Under the pieces are notes generated by a model. It did no database searches. It had not been told where the DNA came from and was given only the letters and a program-made list of their open reading frames with translations. Below are positions 1 through 10,259 of a stretch of DNA of 64,000 bases, piece after piece; positions within the stretch are counted from its first letter, which is position 1, and each line of letters opens with the position of its first letter. Where the stretch lies: assembly GCA_902561585.1 (NCBI GenBank), contig CACEQK010000001.1, positions 167,266 through 231,265 on the forward strand. The letters run 5' to 3'. Source of the stretch: an uncultured Pelagibacteraceae bacterium (GTDB lineage: Bacteria; Pseudomonadota; Alphaproteobacteria; Pelagibacterales; Pelagibacteraceae). The position numbers and the translations under genes are program-made.

Positions 1-726
1 TCTATTAATGAACATTGAAACATAATATGCTGCTTTTTCTGGTTCTATAATCATACTTTGAAGCAATTTATTAGTTTTACTGTTGTTACCAGTCAAAGCC
101 GAATCTCTTAATAAATTAATATCATCGTCCTCTTTAAGGTTAAGAAGTTCTGTTAATTTTCTAATATCAATACTTTTATTTTGAAAATATGATTTAATTT
201 TTTTTATTTCGTTATAAAGTTTTGTTCTTTGGCAACTACAACTATCAATTATAGTACTAATTATTACGGGTGTTAAACCTGAAAACCCTTTTAAATTTTT
301 TGAAATTATTTTTTTTATCGTTAATTCATTGTCAGGATAGCAAGGAACAACGTCAACTCCTTTTTGTTTTTCAAAAAAACTTCTTAGTTTTGATCTACTA
401 TCAAGCAAATTTGAAAAAATATATAACTTGTTATCTTTAATTTCATGCAAAATTTTATTTACGAAGTTTAAGATTTTATCGTTTGCGTTTTGAATGAAAA
501 AAATTTTTTCTTCTTCAAATAATGAAAGATTTTTAATTTCATTGATTATTAAATTTTCATCTTTTAGTATATCGTCTTGTGAGTATTTAAGAACTTTATT
601 TTTTGAATTTGAATTTATTTTATTTTTAAAATCATCTAATAATCCTAAATTTTCCCCATAAAACAAAATTAAATTATTTTTTAATAATTCAATATTATCC
701 TCTATTAAATAGCTTTTATGTATCAT
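1..726 (-). CDS. holA: DNA polymerase III delta subunit (HolA), truncated by window start
   Basis: Minus-strand reading from ATG at 724-726 gives MIHKSYLIEDNIELLKNNLILFYGENLGLLDDFKNKI..., open to the window edge; lies after leuS-lptE as in many proteobacteria. Confidence 0.8.
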   Translation of the reverse strand, partial: MIHKSYLIEDNIELLKNNLILFYGENLGLLDDFKNKINSNSKNKVLKYSQDDILKDENLIINEIKNLSLFEEEKIFFIQNANDKILNFVNKILHEIKDNKLYIFSNLLDSRSKLRSFFEKQKGVDVVPCYPDNELTIKKIISKNLKGFSGLTPVIISTIIDSCSCQRTKLYNEIKKIKSYFQNKSIDIRKLTELLNLKEDDDINLLRDSALTGNNSKTNKLLQSMIIEPEKAAYYVSMFINR

Positions 727-1180
727 TTAATTGAATATTTATTTCAGATATTATTCTATTTACTAATTTCTCAGATAGAACTTTTATTAAATTTTTTTCA
801 TTATTTCTTGTTTCAGAATTTTGTGAAGAAACATCGTATACACCGGCTTCAGAGATTGTAAAATTATATTTTTTATTTTCATCAATTTTTACAACTTCTA
901 TTAAATTATTAATAACTATTTCATATTTTGTAATCTCATTTTTAATATTTTTTTCTTTTATTATTCTTTCTTTTTCAGTTTTTATAAAAACTGAAATTTT
1001 TGTTTTATTCGAATTATTTACTATCTTTTTTAAATTATTTTTAATTATATAATTTATTCTTTTTTCTCCCACTGTATTTATTTCTGCGATATTAAATTTG
1101 TTTTTTTCTGACAAATCTACAATCTTAAATCCACATCCCGTAATGATTATTAAGATTATTGTGAAAATTAAATTTTTCAT
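716..1180 (-). CDS. lptE: LPS-assembly lipoprotein LptE-like
   Basis: 154 aa with lipobox-type N-terminus (ITGCGF) between leuS and holA; assignment rests largely on synteny. Confidence 0.7.
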   Translation of the reverse strand: MKNLIFTIILIIITGCGFKIVDLSEKNKFNIAEINTVGEKRINYIIKNNLKKIVNNSNKTKISVFIKTEKERIIKEKNIKNEITKYEIVINNLIEVVKIDENKKYNFTISEAGVYDVSSQNSETRNNEKNLIKVLSEKLVNRIISEINIQLNDT

Positions 1181-1185
1181 TTATC

Positions 1186-3699
1186 TTAAATTATGTAATT
1201 TATTATTTTATTTTTCACAAATATAATTTTTTTTATTTTAAATCCAATAATGTATTTTTTAGCTTTCAAACTATTTTGAGCCAACTCCCTAACTTCTTCT
1301 TCAGATGCATCTTTATCTATTTTAACTATATCTCTTGTTTTACCATTGATTTGAACTGCTAAATTAATATTTTCATTTATACTCAAATCAACCTTTGGCC
1401 ATTGATAAATATTTTTACAGTTTAAAAGATTTAAACATTCAAATGCTATGTGTGGTGAAAATGGAATTAACAATTTCATAAATTTTATCAAATTTTCTTC
1501 TAAAATATTTTTTTCAATATTGGTCTGAATGCTCTCTTTAAATAAACTATAAAGCTGATGAAATAATGCAATGCTTACATTAAATCTAAAATTTTTAATT
1601 GAAGTATCAATTTTATATACAAAAACATCAACTTTTTTTGTAAATTCACTATCTAAACTAGTTTTGCCGATTGTTTTTTTTCTATTTAACACTGAGAAAT
1701 TTAAATTCCATAACTTCTGCAAAAATTTATTTGCCGATGCGACCCCTGTATCTGACCATTGAATATCTTTTTCAGGTGGACTATCAGATAAAATGAAAAG
1801 TCTTACCGCATCCGCTCCGTACTGATTTATCATTTGCTCTGGATCTACAGTATTTTTTTTTGACTTCGACATAGACTCTGGTGGACCAACGGTTACTTTT
1901 GATTTATCAGACTTTTTAATAAAAATATTATTTTCTGTTTTTTGCACTTCTTCTGGATATAACCAGTTTTCTTGATTATCTTTGTAAGTCTCATGGCATA
2001 CCATTCCTTGAGTAAAAAGATTTTCAAAGGGCTCTGAAATATTTATTTTTTTATTAATCTTATTAATACATTTTGTGAAAAAGCGAGCATATAGTAAATG
2101 CAAGATTGCGTGCTCTATTCCACCAATGTACTGGTCAACCGGCATCCAATATTTTGCATCATCCTCATTGAAGGGTGAAAATTTATGATTTGGTGAACAA
2201 AATCTTAAAAAATACCATGATGAGTCTACAAAAGTATCTAATGTATCAGTCTCTCTCGTAGCTTGTTTACCAGTAACTTTATGTATAGTTTTTTTCCAAG
2301 TAGGATGACTGGCTAAAGGATTTCCTTTCGATGACAAATCAACATCTTGAGGTAATTCTATAGGCAATTCACTTTTATCAACAGGCACGACTTCTCCATT
2401 TTCTAAATAAATCATCGGTATCGGACAACCCCAATAACGTTGTCTAGAAATGCCCCAGTCTTTAAGGCGAAAAAGAGTTTTCTTTTTTCCAATTTTTTTT
2501 TTCTCTATCTCATCAATAATTTTATTTTTTGCATCGTCTATGTTGAGATCATTCAAGAAATCTGAATTAATGATATTTCCATCACCTGTGTAAGCTTCTT
2601 TTAACTGATTATTATTTTTTTTACCATCAGACACTACTTTAGTAATTTCCAAATTATATTTTTTGGCGAAATCAAAATCTCTTTGGTCGTGAGCAGGGCA
2701 TCCAAAAATTGCTCCGCTACCGTAATCCATAAGAACAAAATTAGCAAAATATACAGGAAGCTCTTTATTCTTTATAAAAGGATGTTCGACTTTTAGATTT
2801 GTAAGATACCCTAACTTTTCTGCATTAGCCAAAGCTTCTTCTGTTGTTCCAAATTTATCGCACTTCTTTTTAAAATTAATAAAATCTTTTTTATTGCTAA
2901 ATTTTTTATTTAATGGATGGTCAATAGATAGTGCAATAAAACTAGCGCCAAATATTGTATCTGGTCTAGTTGTGAAAATTTTTATTTTGTCTTTACTGTT
3001 ACTAATTTTAAATTCTAGATCACAACCTACCGATTTTCCAATCCAATTTTTCTGCATTAATTTTACTTTATTAGGCCAACCTTTTAAAAGATTTAAATCG
3101 TTTAAAAGTTCATCAGAAAATTTGGTAATATTAAAAAACCACTGTGAAAGTTTTTTTCTCTCAACATCAGCATTTGATCTCCATCCTTTCCCGTTTATAA
3201 CTTGTTCATTAGCAAGAACAGTATTTTCTACTGGGTCCCAATTTACGTAAGTTTCTTTTTTAGAAACAAGACCTGCATTATAAAAATCAATAAAAAGCTC
3301 TTGTTGATGTTTATAATATTCTTTATTACATGTTGAAATTTCTCTTTCCCAATCTATAGACAAACCTAATAATTTAAGTTGTTCTTTCATTGTTTTAATA
3401 TTTTGATTTGTCCACTTACTAGGATGTAAATTGTTTAATTTAGATGCATTTTCAGCTGGGAGTCCAAATGCATCCCAGCCCATAGGATGGAGAACATTAA
3501 AACCATTAAGAAACTTATAGCGTGCTATTACATCACCAATAGTATAATTTCTAACATGACCCATATGAATTTTTCCAGATGGATATGGAAACATTTCTAG
3601 GCAATAATATTTTTTATCAGAACCTGACTTTTTAACGGAATTCACATTCTTATTATTACGCCACTTTTCCTCAACTTTATGAAAGTTGTATCTCTCCAT
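1186..3699 (-). CDS. leuS: Leucyl-tRNA synthetase
   Basis: 837 aa with class I aaRS signatures ([31 protein letters not shown]). Confidence 0.98.
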   Translation of the reverse strand: MERYNFHKVEEKWRNNKNVNSVKKSGSDKKYYCLEMFPYPSGKIHMGHVRNYTIGDVIARYKFLNGFNVLHPMGWDAFGLPAENASKLNNLHPSKWTNQNIKTMKEQLKLLGLSIDWEREISTCNKEYYKHQQELFIDFYNAGLVSKKETYVNWDPVENTVLANEQVINGKGWRSNADVERKKLSQWFFNITKFSDELLNDLNLLKGWPNKVKLMQKNWIGKSVGCDLEFKISNSKDKIKIFTTRPDTIFGASFIALSIDHPLNKKFSNKKDFINFKKKCDKFGTTEEALANAEKLGYLTNLKVEHPFIKNKELPVYFANFVLMDYGSGAIFGCPAHDQRDFDFAKKYNLEITKVVSDGKKNNNQLKEAYTGDGNIINSDFLNDLNIDDAKNKIIDEIEKKKIGKKKTLFRLKDWGISRQRYWGCPIPMIYLENGEVVPVDKSELPIELPQDVDLSSKGNPLASHPTWKKTIHKVTGKQATRETDTLDTFVDSSWYFLRFCSPNHKFSPFNEDDAKYWMPVDQYIGGIEHAILHLLYARFFTKCINKINKKINISEPFENLFTQGMVCHETYKDNQENWLYPEEVQKTENNIFIKKSDKSKVTVGPPESMSKSKKNTVDPEQMINQYGADAVRLFILSDSPPEKDIQWSDTGVASANKFLQKLWNLNFSVLNRKKTIGKTSLDSEFTKKVDVFVYKIDTSIKNFRFNVSIALFHQLYSLFKESIQTNIEKNILEENLIKFMKLLIPFSPHIAFECLNLLNCKNIYQWPKVDLSINENINLAVQINGKTRDIVKIDKDASEEEVRELAQNSLKAKKYIIGFKIKKIIFVKNKIINYII

Positions 3700-3708
3700 T
3701 ATAAGTTA

Positions 3709-4236
3709 TTATTTTTTTTTTTGTTCTTTAGACTCTTTTTCTAGACGCGCAGCTTTTCTTAGAATAGATTGACGTAGTTCTTGTTGGAGACTTGAGTCTA
3801 TTTCATTAACAGCACAATTTTGATCAGTTTTACATTTTTTATTATGAACTATTATTTTTATGCTATCCGACCTTATTTCGTTTGACAAAAAACGCACGGT
3901 TATTTTTATAGACTCATCATAATTTTGACCATCACTATACCAATCAGTAATTATTATACCTCCAGAATAATCTACCGTAGACAGAGGCATAAAATCAATT
4001 ATCTCCAAAGAAGCCCTCCATAGAGGATTTGATGTACTAAATTCATAATTTGTAGAACCTTTACCAAATGCCCCTTTCAAACTAACACCTCTTCCTTCAG
4101 TAACATTTTGACGAGCTCTCTCTTTTGCATTTATTGGCGCATTGTTTTTGACTTTGCTAGGCTTTGCAAAATCAGGGACACCACAAGATGTTATGATAAT
4201 ACTTGTGATAATTAGGAATGAACTTATTATTCTCAT
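3709..4236 (-). CDS. DUF3576-type lipoprotein
   Basis: 175 aa, lipobox ITSCG, alphaproteobacterial DUF3576-like sequence next to leuS. Confidence 0.7.
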   Translation of the reverse strand: MRIISSFLIITSIIITSCGVPDFAKPSKVKNNAPINAKERARQNVTEGRGVSLKGAFGKGSTNYEFSTSNPLWRASLEIIDFMPLSTVDYSGGIIITDWYSDGQNYDESIKITVRFLSNEIRSDSIKIIVHNKKCKTDQNCAVNEIDSSLQQELRQSILRKAARLEKESKEQKKK

Positions 4237-4448
4237 TTTTTTGGTTTTTTTTGATTAATATCTCACAATTAGATAGGTTTCACACTTAAATTAGTGGTAT
4301 AGCTCAAAAAAGTTAATAAATACAATGTTTTTAATAGTTGCAATAATACAACACTGGTAAAAAAAAGATTGTTACACAACTAAAAATTAACTTTTAGATA
4401 AGAAATTAGTCTAAAAAATAGCAGTTTAATTTAACTATAAGGAAAAAT

Positions 4449-5474
4449 ATGAAAATAACTAAAATACTAGTTGCTCTATCTTTCTTGTTCGCAATTACAA
4501 CAGCTAATGCTGGTGAATTAACTGTAACAGGTAACATGGAAACAACTTATCACGCACAAAGTGATAAAACTACTGGTAACCCATTCGGTATGGACAGAGA
4601 ATTAAAATTCGCTGCTTCTACAGAATTAGATAACGGTGTTACAGTATCTGTATTTCAAGATACAGGTGATAGTTTAACATACGGAAACTCACAAATTATG
4701 TTTGGTGGAGTAGGCGGTATGTTTGATATCTACGTTGGTTCAGACAGTGATCCAGTAGATGCTATCGATGACGTTACTCCTTCAGCTTATGAAGAAGCTA
4801 ATGGTTCAGGATCTGGTACATACACATCGAATGATATTGGTGATAATGCAGGTCAAATGGGAATTGGTTTAAAAGTTAGCTTACCAGTTTTAGGTGCTTT
4901 AAACTACAAACACTACCCTAGAGTTGACTCAACAAAAGTAGCAGACAATGCGAGTTCAGGTGATGCTAACGCAACATCTGGTTCAGCGTACTCAGCATCT
5001 TTAACAACTAACTTAGGTGAATTACCAATAGTTGGTTCATTCTTAGATGGCGCTACGTTAAGAACAGGTGTGGCTGAAAAAGATCACTCACAAGTTGCTA
5101 ACGTAGATGATGCGTACGATGCAACTGTTGCTCTTACATACAGTACAGGAAATGTATCTTTAGGTGTACAAAAGAAATTACACAACGAAGGTGAAGGTGC
5201 AACTGCTGCAACAACTGATGCAACATTCTACAAAGATACAGCGATCGGTATTGCTTATGCAATAAACGATAACTTGTCTATTTCATACAACAAATACGAG
5301 TCTTACAGACACGCAAATGCTGGTGAACCTGTACAAGAAACTGATGCATTTAACATTGGTTATACAGTAGGTGGAATGACAATTGGTTTCCAAGAAGCAT
5401 CAACCGATAACGATGATTACACTACAGACGCAAAAGATGATACTAGAACATTAGGTATCGCGGTAGCGTTTTAA
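4449..5474 (+). CDS. Outer-membrane porin
   Basis: 341 aa, signal peptide (SFLFAITTANAG), acidic beta-barrel-like sequence ending in aromatic F (GIAVAF). Confidence 0.85.
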   Translation: MKITKILVALSFLFAITTANAGELTVTGNMETTYHAQSDKTTGNPFGMDRELKFAASTELDNGVTVSVFQDTGDSLTYGNSQIMFGGVGGMFDIYVGSDSDPVDAIDDVTPSAYEEANGSGSGTYTSNDIGDNAGQMGIGLKVSLPVLGALNYKHYPRVDSTKVADNASSGDANATSGSAYSASLTTNLGELPIVGSFLDGATLRTGVAEKDHSQVANVDDAYDATVALTYSTGNVSLGVQKKLHNEGEGATAATTDATFYKDTAIGIAYAINDNLSISYNKYESYRHANAGEPVQETDAFNIGYTVGGMTIGFQEASTDNDDYTTDAKDDTRTLGIAVAF

Positions 5475-5492
5475 TTAGTAGTTCTTAAACAT

Positions 5493-6065
5493 TCAAAAAA
5501 GCCGGCTAAATATTTTAGCCGGCTTTTTTTTTATCTCAGACATTAAGGCGAAACCATTGCATTTGATCTGATTTAGATTATTCAGATTATTTAAATTTAT
5601 TCCTCCAAGAGGAACTAAATTTTTATTAGTTTTTAAAAAATTATTAAATTTAATAACCCCTAAAAAAGAAGCTTTTGGGTCATAATTTACTGAAAATAGC
5701 TTGGAAAAAATTATTGAATCACAACCTTGTTTTATCTTCATGTAAATTTCTTTGTGATTATGAGCCGATCCAATTATATCAAAATTTTTATTTTTAAAAG
5801 ATAGAGACTTTAACGATTTGTTATATGAAGATAAATAAATACCATCCGCGCTTAATTGAGTTGCTAGTTTGAAATTATTAGCCACATAAAAGTCCATTTT
5901 TTTATATTTGCAATCATTTCTAAATTTTAATAAGTCTTTCTCATTTTCAAGGGCATTTGATTTTCTATAAATAATTGAAAACTTTTTGGGTTTTTTTATG
6001 TTTTTTATATTTATATCTTTGATACTCTCTATTATTAAATAGTATTTTTTTTTGATAACAAACAT
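5493..6065 (-). CDS. Thiamine-phosphate synthase/TenI-family protein
   Basis: ADGIYLSS...IIGSAHN...IIFSKLF...VPLGGINLNN resembles ThiE/TenI; start placed at MFVIKKKYYL rather than the listed 6134. Confidence 0.7.
   Translation of the reverse strand: MFVIKKKYYLIIESIKDINIKNIKKPKKFSIIYRKSNALENEKDLLKFRNDCKYKKMDFYVANNFKLATQLSADGIYLSSYNKSLKSLSFKNKNFDIIGSAHNHKEIYMKIKQGCDSIIFSKLFSVNYDPKASFLGVIKFNNFLKTNKNLVPLGGINLNNLNNLNQIKCNGFALMSEIKKKPAKIFSRLF
5495..5532 (+). terminator. Rho-independent terminator, potentially bidirectional
   Basis: AAAAAA-GCCGGCTAAA-TAT-TTTAGCCGGC-TTTTTTTT; perfect inverted repeat at 5501-5523 flanked by A and T runs. Confidence 0.92.
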
Positions 6066-6716
6066 ATGAACACAATAATAGAAAGATATAATAAAATAAA
6101 ATTGAATATTGCTTCTGTTAAACCACTGCAGCAAGTAAATATTATAGCTGTAAGCAAAACTTTTCCTTTAGAGTATATAAATCCTTTAATTGATAACGGT
6201 CAGACACATTTTGGTGAAAATAAGGTTCAAGAAGCAGTTGTAAAATGGACGGAAGTAAAAAAAAAAAATGAAAATATTAAACTTCATATGCTTGGGAAGC
6301 TCCAAACTAATAAAGTTAGAGATGCAGTTAGACTCTTTGATTATATTCATTCGCTTGATAACCAGAAATTAGCCGATACTTTAGCTAAACATCAAATTAA
6401 TCAAAAAAAAAAATTAAAATATTTTATCCAAGTTAATATTGCAAATGAAACCCAAAAGTCTGGAATACCAGTAAATGATTTAGATCCATTTTATAATTAC
6501 TGTAAAAATGAAATAAATTTAAATATTATAGGACTTATGGTCATTCCGCCAAATGATAACAATCCTAAAAGATATTTTAAATCTTTGAATGAACTAAATA
6601 AGTCACTGGCGTTACAAGATCTTAGCATGGGTATGTCTTCTGATTATATGGAAGCCGTTGAGTACGGTGCTACTTTTTTAAGAATTGGTAGCTCTATTTT
6701 TGGGAAAAGATCTTAA
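6066..6716 (+). CDS. yggS: YggS family PLP homeostasis protein
   Basis: NIIAVSKTF, HFGENKVQEA, HMLGKLQTNK, GMSSDYMEAVEYGATFLRIGSSIFG. Confidence 0.95.
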   Translation: MNTIIERYNKIKLNIASVKPLQQVNIIAVSKTFPLEYINPLIDNGQTHFGENKVQEAVVKWTEVKKKNENIKLHMLGKLQTNKVRDAVRLFDYIHSLDNQKLADTLAKHQINQKKKLKYFIQVNIANETQKSGIPVNDLDPFYNYCKNEINLNIIGLMVIPPNDNNPKRYFKSLNELNKSLALQDLSMGMSSDYMEAVEYGATFLRIGSSIFGKRS

Positions 6717-7191
6717 CCTTTGTACTTGGATTTATCTCTTTTATAAGTTTAATTAAATTTGCTTTTTTTATTGCAACACAACCTTTAGTTTTTTTAAATT
6801 TATTTTTTGCTATATGAATGAATATAGCGCTACCTTTATTTTTTTTTACTGGATTCGTATTATAATTGAGAACTAAAATGATATCGTAAATATTTTCATG
6901 TTTATAAAGCTTTTCATGATTGTAATCAAAAGGCAATTTAACAAGTTTATTATAATAACTTGATTTAGGATCATCACACCAAACCATATTTTTTCTTATA
7001 ACCTTTTTCTCCAATTTTGTTGAGATTTTAACTCTATCTTTTCTATATAAAATATATTTGATTTTGAATTGTCCTCTTGGCGTTATTAAATCGCCTTCCT
7101 TCTTTTTAGAACCAATTCCCTTTTTTCCTATCGCACATTTTACTTTTAATTTATTATAAGTAAGGTAATTCTTATTTATTAAAATATGCAT
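6694..7191 (-). CDS. L,D-transpeptidase (YkuD) family protein
   Basis: IFIHIAKNKFKKTKGCVAIKKANL resembles the YkuD H...(S/T)xGC motif; ATG at 7189-7191. Confidence 0.75.
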   Translation of the reverse strand: MHILINKNYLTYNKLKVKCAIGKKGIGSKKKEGDLITPRGQFKIKYILYRKDRVKISTKLEKKVIRKNMVWCDDPKSSYYNKLVKLPFDYNHEKLYKHENIYDIILVLNYNTNPVKKNKGSAIFIHIAKNKFKKTKGCVAIKKANLIKLIKEINPSTKVKIFSQK

Positions 7192-7791
7192 CAATTAAAC
7201 GTTTTAATTTTGGGTCCTGTTTCATTTTCTACTACTTTAAACGAACTAAGACCTTTTTTAAAGTTCAATACTCTTAGAGGTAAGCAAACCTCTAAATTAG
7301 ATGCTATTTTATTTCATGAAGATGCTTTGAATAATAAAGAAGATAACAAAATTATTATTAATAGCAATATTATTAAAATTTGTGCTTCGACAAAAAAAAT
7401 GTCTTCAAATAATTTCGATGCATTTCTACATTTACCTTCATCTTTGGGAGAAATTAATACCGTCGTTGAAAGTGCAGCAGCAAAAAAGATATTTAGTAAC
7501 AACTCATCAATAGAAATAAAAAAATATTTATTAAATAAAAATGAAAAAAAATTATCAAAAAATGAAAATGAAATTATTCTTACAGAGAAAGAAATACAAT
7601 TATTAGAGTTGTTTTTAAATAATAAAAAGCCTTTATCAAAAAATAAAATACTTTCATCTGTTTGGAACTACTCATCGGACGCTGACACCCACACTGTTGA
7701 GACACATATTTATAGATTAAGGAAAAAAATAAATGACAAATTTTCCGATGAGAATTTTATAATTAACTCTAAAGATGGCTATTCTTTATGA
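7186..7791 (+). CDS. OmpR-type winged-helix regulator with degenerate receiver domain
   Basis: C-terminal ILTEKEIQLLELFLNNKKPLSKNKILSSVWNYSSDADTHTVETHIYRLRKKI is Trans_reg_C-like; N-terminus lacks obvious phospho-acceptor. Confidence 0.8.
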   Translation: MHQLNVLILGPVSFSTTLNELRPFLKFNTLRGKQTSKLDAILFHEDALNNKEDNKIIINSNIIKICASTKKMSSNNFDAFLHLPSSLGEINTVVESAAAKKIFSNNSSIEIKKYLLNKNEKKLSKNENEIILTEKEIQLLELFLNNKKPLSKNKILSSVWNYSSDADTHTVETHIYRLRKKINDKFSDENFIINSKDGYSL

Positions 7792-7895
7792 AGAAAAGAA
7801 ATAAATTTGCAAAAGATTTATTTACAAGTAAGTACAGAAAAAGAGTTGTTAGACCAAAAAAAGGTAAAGGAAGTTTTAAAAGGAAAAAAAAATAA
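7788..7895 (+). CDS. arfA: ArfA-like alternative ribosome-rescue factor, 35 aa
   Basis: Translated directly: MKKRNKFAKDLFTSKYRKRVVRPKKGKGSFKRKKK; resembles ArfA core LFRQRVxxxKKGKGSYxRK; ATGA overlap with upstream gene. Not in the ORF track (below length cutoff). Confidence 0.75.
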   Translation: MKKRNKFAKDLFTSKYRKRVVRPKKGKGSFKRKKK

Positions 7896-7896
7896 A

Positions 7897-8829
7897 TTAT
7901 TTGTTTATCCTTGCGCCAATTATTTGAATAACTTTTGAAGACATATTTGTTCCAGTTTCTAAGCTGTCTTTAATTGATTTTTTATTTATATGGCCATGTA
8001 AAAAACCAGCAGCAAATAAATCGCCTGCGCCGGTTAGATCTTTGATCTTAAGATTTTTTTTTGCAGAACACTCTGTAACCTCATTATTATTAATTGCTAC
8101 AGCTCCTTTATCACCTCGGGTAATTACAAGTAATCTGTTAATTTTTTTTGCAAAACTAATAACTTCTTCAAACTTTTTAACGTTAATCAATGACATGATC
8201 TCTTGTTCATTTGCAAAAGTAATATCTAATTTATTCTTCACTAGATCCAAGAAATGAGGTTTATGTCGTTCTACACAAAATAAATCTGATAATGACATAG
8301 CAACTTTATTTGAGTTATTAATTGCCTTTTCAAAAGCTTTTTTAGGTTCACCTTCATCCCAAAGATATCCCTCTAAAAATAGAATTTCACTGTTCTTAAC
8401 CGCATTAGTATCAATATCATTTTCATTAATTTTTCCTGCAGTTCCAAGAAAAGTAATCATGGTTCTCTCAGAGTCAGGTGTTATTAATATTAAACATGTT
8501 CCAGTTGGAATTACTTCCTTCTTTTTTGAATAAAAATATTTTACATTTTCTTTTTTTAAACCCTCTTCGTATTTATTACCCAGATCATCATCACTTATTT
8601 TTCCTATAAAACCCACTTTGTTTCCAAGTTGTGAGAGACCAACTATTGAGTTTGCAACAGAGCCACCAGAAACAGTTTCTTCAATTTTAAGTGTGGATAA
8701 AAGCTTCTTAAATTCAGCCTCATCTACTAGTTTCATTGTGCTTTTTGTTAAATTGTTTTGTGTAATAAAGTTGTCATCAACTTTACAAATCACATCTACA
8801 ATTGCGTTACCTATTCCTAAAATTTTCAC
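7897..8829 (-). CDS. PfkB family carbohydrate/adenosine kinase
   Basis: GIGNAIVDVICKVDD..., GGSVANS, DLTGAGDLFAAGFLHG. Confidence 0.9.
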   Translation of the reverse strand: MKILGIGNAIVDVICKVDDNFITQNNLTKSTMKLVDEAEFKKLLSTLKIEETVSGGSVANSIVGLSQLGNKVGFIGKISDDDLGNKYEEGLKKENVKYFYSKKKEVIPTGTCLILITPDSERTMITFLGTAGKINENDIDTNAVKNSEILFLEGYLWDEGEPKKAFEKAINNSNKVAMSLSDLFCVERHKPHFLDLVKNKLDITFANEQEIMSLINVKKFEEVISFAKKINRLLVITRGDKGAVAINNNEVTECSAKKNLKIKDLTGAGDLFAAGFLHGHINKKSIKDSLETGTNMSSKVIQIIGARINK

Positions 8830-8832
8830 TTA

Positions 8833-9486
8833 TTAAGCTTTTTTTGTTTTAAAAGGTTTTTTTCTATTGGGATAACAGCTTTTACAAATTTTACAAGTTA
8901 TTCCATAACAATCGCGAGCTTTACAATATTCTCTACCATACCAAATGATTTGCAAATGTAGTTTATTCCAATTTTTTTTAGGAAAAATATTTTTTAAATC
9001 TTTTTCAGTTTGAACAACATTTTTTCCACTAGTCAGTCCCCATCTTTGTGCCAACCTATGTATATGGGTATCAACAGGAAATGCAGGAAAACCAAAACCC
9101 TGAGACATTACTACACTAGCAGTTTTGTGCCCCACCCCAGGCAGTTCTTCTAATTCTTCGTAGGTTTTTGGTACCTTACCATTAAATTTATCAACTAATG
9201 TCTTTGATAAATAAAAAATACTCTTTGCTTTAATTCTAAAAATCCCAATTCGTTTTATTAATCTTTCAATCTTTTTTCTTCCAAGTTTAACAAAGTGTTC
9301 AGGTTTGTAATAATGAGGATAAATATCTTTCGTGACATTATTTACATTTACATCTGTGCATTGTGCAGAAAGCAAAACAGAAACAAGCAATGTGAATGTA
9401 TTTTTATAATTTAAAGGTGTTGGTATTTTAGGATAAGTCGTATTCAAAATTTTTTGAATTACTTTAGCCTTTTCTTTATTATTCAC
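8833..9486 (-). CDS. nth: Endonuclease III
   Basis: HhH ELPGVGHKTASVVM, catalytic FPVDTHIHRLAQRWGL, 4Fe-4S Cys cluster CKARDCYGITCKICKSC. Confidence 0.97.
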   Translation of the reverse strand: MNNKEKAKVIQKILNTTYPKIPTPLNYKNTFTLLVSVLLSAQCTDVNVNNVTKDIYPHYYKPEHFVKLGRKKIERLIKRIGIFRIKAKSIFYLSKTLVDKFNGKVPKTYEELEELPGVGHKTASVVMSQGFGFPAFPVDTHIHRLAQRWGLTSGKNVVQTEKDLKNIFPKKNWNKLHLQIIWYGREYCKARDCYGITCKICKSCYPNRKKPFKTKKA

Positions 9487-10259
9487 TTGAAATTAAGCAA
9501 ATCTCTCATTGAATAAAGCCCGGCCTTTTTTTTCATCAACCATTTTGCAGCTGTTAGCGCACCCTCAGAATAAAGAGCTCTATCAAAAGATTCATGATTT
9601 AATTTGATGATCTCTTTTCCACTAAAAAAACTTACTTCATGTTCTCCTATTACTGCACCTTTTCTAATAGAATTAAAGTTTATTTTTTTAGCGTATGGAA
9701 ATTGTTTCTTATTTAAAAATTTTTTTCCAATTATACTAAATAGATTTTTATTTTTTCCATCAGCAATTCCTTTTCCAAGCATTAATGCTGTACCTGAAGG
9801 ATAATCAATTTTATGTTTATGATGAACTTCGTAAATTTTACTCAAAAAATTATCGCCTAGAGATTTAGAAGCAATTTCAGTTAAGTACATTAATAAGTTC
9901 ACACCTAAACTCATGTTTCCAGCTTTAAGAATTGGAATTTTTCTTGAAAACCTTTTTATTAAAAGTTCTTCCTTTTTATCAAACCCAGTTGTTCCTATCA
10001 CTACCCTTTTTCTTAATTTTGTAGCTAATTTTAGAACTTCTAATGTACATTTTGGAACAGTAAAATCTATTATAACGTCAGTATTTTTAAATGAACTAAT
10101 ATCATTTAGACTTGGTTTAATTCCTAAAATTTTTTTATTAATAGCTCTACTTTCGGTTAGAGAAAATAGCTTAAATTCTTTTTTCTTTTTGGAAGATTTA
10201 ATTATTTGCTGGCCCATTCTTCCCATACAGCCAGTGATTGATAAGTTGATTTTTTTCAT
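9483..10259 (-). CDS. dapB: 4-hydroxy-tetrahydrodipicolinate reductase
   Basis: ITGCMGRMGQQII, EVHHKHKIDYPSGTAL; start MKKINLS placed at 10259 rather than 10310. Confidence 0.95.
   Translation of the reverse strand: MKKINLSITGCMGRMGQQIIKSSKKKKEFKLFSLTESRAINKKILGIKPSLNDISSFKNTDVIIDFTVPKCTLEVLKLATKLRKRVVIGTTGFDKKEELLIKRFSRKIPILKAGNMSLGVNLLMYLTEIASKSLGDNFLSKIYEVHHKHKIDYPSGTALMLGKGIADGKNKNLFSIIGKKFLNKKQFPYAKKINFNSIRKGAVIGEHEVSFFSGKEIIKLNHESFDRALYSEGALTAAKWLMKKKAGLYSMRDLLNFK

Noticed and set aside
2894-3250. 118-aa plus-strand ORF
   Set aside because: Fully antisense within leuS, no recognisable domain
4237-4448. Possible small RNA or tRNA upstream of the porin
   Set aside because: No cloverleaf or clear terminator seen; treated as porin promoter region
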